Origin: Cristatella mucedo
Lineage: Eukaryota > Bryozoa > Phylactolaemata > Cristatellidae
Direction of reading: 5' to 3'
DNA: 64,000 nt
Assembly (NCBI GenBank): GCA_009760855.2
Contig: WPIO01000127.1
Span: 379,501-443,500, forward strand
Shown in pieces: positions 62,746-64,000 of this stretch. The first letter of the stretch is position 1, and the number at the start of each line of letters is the position of its first letter. Both the position numbers and the translations under genes were made by a program. The notes below the pieces were generated by a model. It was not told the origin of the DNA, made no database searches, and saw only the letters and a list, made by a program, of their open reading frames with translations.

Positions 62746-64000
62746 TCCCAGCTACAACTCGTGAAAATGATAGAACCTGCCATACTATATAATAACTTTG
62801 ATCTAGAAATTCTAAGCTCGTCATGAACAGAAATTGTAAGCAGTAATGAGCTTAACTGAGAAATTAGTTAGAAGCGATATAATGCTCTGGGTATGAAAAT
62901 CAAAACTAGATGTACCGAAATGAGAATACGTCTGGTAAACCAACATTCAATTTACGGCACATTGACAGCTAGTTCTACCTTTTAACCAATTTTTCATGTT
63001 CGCTCTAGCCTGATGGCCTAAGAAATGAATTTAGTGAGTCCTCTGGTGGCGTTTGATCAAGTTTATTACTATTATTATTATTATTATTCGCTTGTGAGGT
63101 CTACTATCATGAATATATCGAACCTTGGAATATTGTACTTTTGCTGGGAGATGTAAAGATACCCCAGAGAGGTAGTTTTACATTTTTTACAATTAAAATG
63201 AACTACTATCATTTAATTATTGTTAAATAGCAATTTATCCAAACGCTGTATTTGTAATATTTTTGAGTACTCGTTTCGTTGACACCGTTAGGTTCTCCCT
63301 ACAGAGCCTGTTTGAACCGCTCTTCATATGCTTAAAGCACTAGCAAATTTTCATTCGACATAATCTTAATCTGAGCTGATTTTTAACACGAGAAAGTATG
63401 AGAGAATTTCTAGAGCAGGCACACAATTTTCATACGAAAGGTATATAATGGAGTGCGAGGAACGCAATTTAAAAGTCACTTAAATGAAGAGGCACTACTT
63501 AGCCACTTCTCAAAGAAATATTTTTTCCAATTGTTAGGTTATATAGTTGTGGCAACTCCTAAGAGTATGGTTACAATAATATAATAAGTCATGAGAAAAT
63601 ATTATGTTGGATTAAGCTAATTGTGCACTTATTTGGCAAAATGCAAGTGATGAGAAACAAGTGAATCTGCACCATGTTTACAATTCGCATGAACGAAAAT
63701 GTAGCCGACTCAAGTGCAGGGTTATAATAGGTAGATTACTTATTTAGAGAAAAAATTTGTTGAAGCAGCTGTGAAATTTGAGCATGAACTATACAACTTG
63801 AACGCACACTCATATTTCAACGACTTGAGCTTCACCGGTTATAATTTAAATAATAAAGTAAAATAATTAAAAATAAAAATAAAATTATTAAAGCACCTCC
63901 AACAATTTTCTGGTTTATATCAGTTATCGATCTCTATTTATTGACAAACTAATTCCACGCATGGTCTGCCTAAAATAGAAGCCATGGGTCATTTTTATAG
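62746..64000. other. Mostly unassigned; LINE-A-like tail at 63030-63090
   Basis: GGTGGCGTTTGATCAAGTTT followed by (ATT)n at about 63044-63089 resembles a decayed LINE-A 3' end in plus orientation. TTATTAAAGCACCTCC at about 63886 may be another on the minus strand. No upstream exon of the WSC gene was found here. Confidence 0.4.

Noticed and set aside
1-64000. CRISPR array, prophage, operon or LTR retrotransposon
   Set aside because: No regularly spaced direct repeats with unique spacers, no bacterial-style gene strings, and no paired long terminal repeats with gag-pol text were seen.

Overview
The window is animal nuclear DNA: AT-rich, with interrupted genes, GT/AG splice sites, poly-A-like signals and a heavy load of non-LTR retrotransposons, tRNA-headed SINEs and a hAT DNA transposon. 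No bacterial operons, ribosome binding sites or CRISPR arrays are seen. The element families (CR1/L2/Rex1-type LINEs, a hAT element of the ZBED/GTF2IRD2-like group) and the WSC plus C-type lectin exons fit an invertebrate, perhaps a spiralian, but I cannot name the species. LINE-A, LINE-B, SINE-I and SINE-II below are labels coined here.

Host coding signal lies almost wholly on the minus strand, as short exons scattered from about 62.6 kb down to 4.6 kb. Read 5' to 3' on that strand they encode: WSC-I (62468-62629 plus 60387-60509), module X1 (56315-56409 plus 56157-56241), a C-type lectin domain CTLD-1 (54173-54371 plus 49405-49664), WSC-II (48972-49235), X2 (37396-37530), CTLD-2 (31257-31427 plus 29232-29477), WSC-III (15025-15291), CTLD-3 (12351-12531 plus 11796-12049), X3 (10573-10704) and the first half of CTLD-4 (4587-4796). 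Every domain is bounded by phase-1 introns, so all can be joined in frame. X is a short Cys-G-x-Y-Cys module that looks like the start of a fibrinogen-like domain. The parts suggest one very large extracellular or membrane-anchored recognition protein, or a tandem series of related genes. Neither the N-terminus nor a secure C-terminus is visible.

Nearly everything between these exons is mobile DNA. LINE-A has many copies in both orientations, ends in (TTA)n or (TAA)n, and carries a conserved hairpin just before its tail. One copy (50837-52676) keeps a long open reverse-transcriptase frame. Three LINE-A copies have jumped into older LINE-A copies. LINE-B ends in (ACATT)n and has a nearly complete but dead copy at 23.0-26.6 kb. 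SINE-II has a tRNA-like head and a tail closely resembling the LINE-A 3' hairpin, which suggests it uses LINE-A machinery. A hAT element (20477-22979) is flanked by a perfect 8-bp target-site duplication, but its transposase is broken by stops and frameshifts.

Other structures: a 74-bp near-perfect palindrome (4476-4549), a hairpin with a 16-bp perfect stem (61168-61212), a 25-bp minisatellite (58040-58187), a 100-bp tandem duplication inside a LINE endonuclease fragment, and a 56-bp tandem duplication next to the WSC-I splice acceptor.
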